Assembly (NCBI GenBank): GCA_030151165.1
Contig: JASLEM010000214.1
Location: forward strand, 1-6,930
Direction of reading: 5' to 3'
DNA: 6,930 nt
DNA from: Burkholderiaceae bacterium
Lineage (GTDB): Bacteria > Pseudomonadota > Gammaproteobacteria > Burkholderiales > Burkholderiaceae
The position numbers and the translations under genes were made by a program. The notes below the pieces were generated by a model that ran no database searches, had not been told where the DNA came from, and saw only the letters and a program-made list of their open reading frames with translations. Shown piece after piece: positions 6,024 to 6,930 of the stretch (positions are counted from its first letter, which is position 1; each line of letters begins with the position of its first letter).

Positions 6024-6509
6024 ATGAAGATTCGTGAGATAGCCATCGGCGCCGCAGGCGCAGCCGCCGTTTTCGTCATCCTGGCATCGCCGCAGGTCCA
6101 TGCGGTGTCGGCCGCCGTGCTGGTCAACGTCATGAACACCGCGGCCAACCCGGTGCCGACGCGCCAGGCGGACATCACCAACAGCTTCGCCGTGCGGCTT
6201 TTCCCGACCAGTAACAGCCCGGCGACCTTCACCGTGCCGGCCGGCAAGTACCTGGTGGTGACGAGCGTGAACGGCTTCAGCTTCGGTGGCACCGCGCCCG
6301 ACGTCGAACTGGACGGCGTGGTCAACGGCGCCTACGCCGGCATCCGCTTTCCGTTCAACCGGCCCAATTCGTCGGCCAACAGCTACCTGCAGAACACGAA
6401 CACGCAGTACGTCATCGACCCCGGGACGACGGCCTACCTCTACCTCGGCAGCAATGACAACGGGGGCTACAACATCGACATCAAGGGGTACTTCCTGCCG
6501 GCGAACTGA
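6024..6509 (+). CDS. Small secreted beta-rich protein, function unknown
   Basis: A 161-residue protein. The ATG at 6024 follows GAGGGAG (6012-6018) with a five-base gap, a strong start. The N-terminus is a standard Sec signal peptide: MKIR, a hydrophobic stretch (IAIGAAGAAAVFVILAS), then PQVHA with likely cleavage after Ala27. The mature part of about 134 residues is rich in Asn, Thr, Gly, Val and aromatic residues. It alternates short hydrophobic strands with NG and GG turns (for example VTSVNGFSFGG, TAYLYLGSNDNGGYNIDIKGYF), which suggests a beta-sandwich. It has no cysteine and no lipobox. No family is recognised, and an exported envelope or surface protein is the most that can be said. It is followed one base after its stop by another exported-type gene, so the two are probably co-transcribed. 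Confidence 0.85.
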   Translation: MKIREIAIGAAGAAAVFVILASPQVHAVSAAVLVNVMNTAANPVPTRQADITNSFAVRLFPTSNSPATFTVPAGKYLVVTSVNGFSFGGTAPDVELDGVVNGAYAGIRFPFNRPNSSANSYLQNTNTQYVIDPGTTAYLYLGSNDNGGYNIDIKGYFLPAN

Positions 6510-6510
6510 C

Positions 6511-6930
6511 GTGTCGACCTCCTGGTGGCGCAGCGCCGGTGCCGGCGCCGTCCTCGGCATCGTCGGCTGGGTGGCCTGGCAGGCACACGACGGCTCCGCG
6601 CCGACTTCGGCCCTGCCATCGAGCGCTGCGGTCTCGGAAATCCCGGCCCCGCCGCCGACTCGAACGCGCGTCGCCGTGTCGCCGTCGCCTCCGTCCGCAG
6701 CGATCGACTCCCCGCCTCACGCGGCCGCGGTGCCCCTGGCCGACGGCCAGGTCATGCAACACCTCTTGCCGGTCGCGCTGCGCGCGCCGGCGAGCGAAGC
6801 GACCGCGCCCGTGGGCGCGATCTCACTGCCATCGGTGCTGCCCCCGGGCACGACGCCGGAGGACGTCTCGGTCAGGTCGTCGGGCCTGATGTCCGTGCTC
6901 CGTCACGAGCCGTCGTCGCAGGCCGACGCC
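6511..6930 (+). CDS. Membrane-anchored protein with Pro/Ala/Ser-rich linker, unknown; 3' end missing
   Basis: The frame is open from GTG at 6511 to the window edge (140 codons), with strong G/C third positions characteristic of real genes here. GTG lies one base after the preceding stop, pointing to translational coupling. The nearest purine-rich run (AAGGGG, 6483-6488) is too far for a normal ribosome binding site. The N-terminus MSTSWWRSAG is followed by one hydrophobic helix (about residues 9-24, AGAVLGIVGWVAWQA), which is an uncleaved anchor or a signal peptide. Residues 29-75 form a Pro/Ser/Ala-rich, probably extended linker. After that come ADGQVMQHLLPVAL and a further Pro-rich stretch. 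The topology suggests a periplasmic domain on a stalk. The family is not recognised, partly because the folded domain may be outside the window. It probably works with the secreted protein before it. Confidence 0.7.
   Translation, partial: MSTSWWRSAGAGAVLGIVGWVAWQAHDGSAPTSALPSSAAVSEIPAPPPTRTRVAVSPSPPSAAIDSPPHAAAVPLADGQVMQHLLPVALRAPASEATAPVGAISLPSVLPPGTTPEDVSVRSSGLMSVLRHEPSSQADA

Noticed and set aside
5677..6027. Long open frames over the 21-bp array on both strands, with heptad-like peptides such as VFNIRRW or MDVEHPS
   Set aside because: A 21-base period keeps a frame open automatically. The frames lack ribosome binding sites, and the structure is explained by palindromic DNA units.

Overview
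This is a high-GC window with strong G/C preference at third codon positions. The gene types, divergent LysR/transporter layout and repeat content suggest a proteobacterium, most likely a betaproteobacterium of the Burkholderiales. That placement is inference from style and remembered family resemblance, not from a marker gene.

Layout. (1) 1-2186, plus strand: an IlvD/Edd-family sugar-acid dehydratase cut by the left edge. Its stop codon overlaps the start of an SMP-30/gluconolactonase-family lactonase, forming an operon for oxidative sugar catabolism (lactone to aldonate to 2-keto-3-deoxy acid). (2) 2440-2967, plus: a small conserved-looking cytoplasmic protein of unknown function. (3) 2931-3476: a repeat region with no credible gene. 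It starts inside the end of the small gene with a tail-plus-array repeat. A hairpin in that repeat is interrupted by an approximately 435 bp MITE-like element with terminal inverted repeats and an AT-rich target duplication, which itself carries two inverted pairs of a BIME-like repeat. I see nothing recognisable in 3477-3551. (4) 3552-4523, minus: an EamA/DMT-family transporter, divergent from (5) 4617-5582, plus: a LysR-type regulator, with 93 bp between them. (6) 5546-5891: a second, uninterrupted copy of the tail-plus-array repeat. It supplies the last codons of the regulator gene and continues as 21-bp tandem units with perfect hairpins. (7) 6024-6930, plus: a secreted 161-residue beta-rich protein, followed one base later by a membrane-anchored protein with a Pro/Ala/Ser-rich linker that runs off the right edge. 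Neither is recognised.

The most unusual content is the repeat system. Two unrelated genes end in nearly the same nucleotide sequence, read in the same frame, giving the same C-terminal residues (PAGSAPGAAAS) and the same stop codon. Each tail leads directly into 21-bp palindromic units and an A-rich-loop hairpin. In the first copy the hairpin is split by a small mobile element, and removing that element in silico restores a 13-bp stem. I see no protein gene that obviously serves these repeats within the window.
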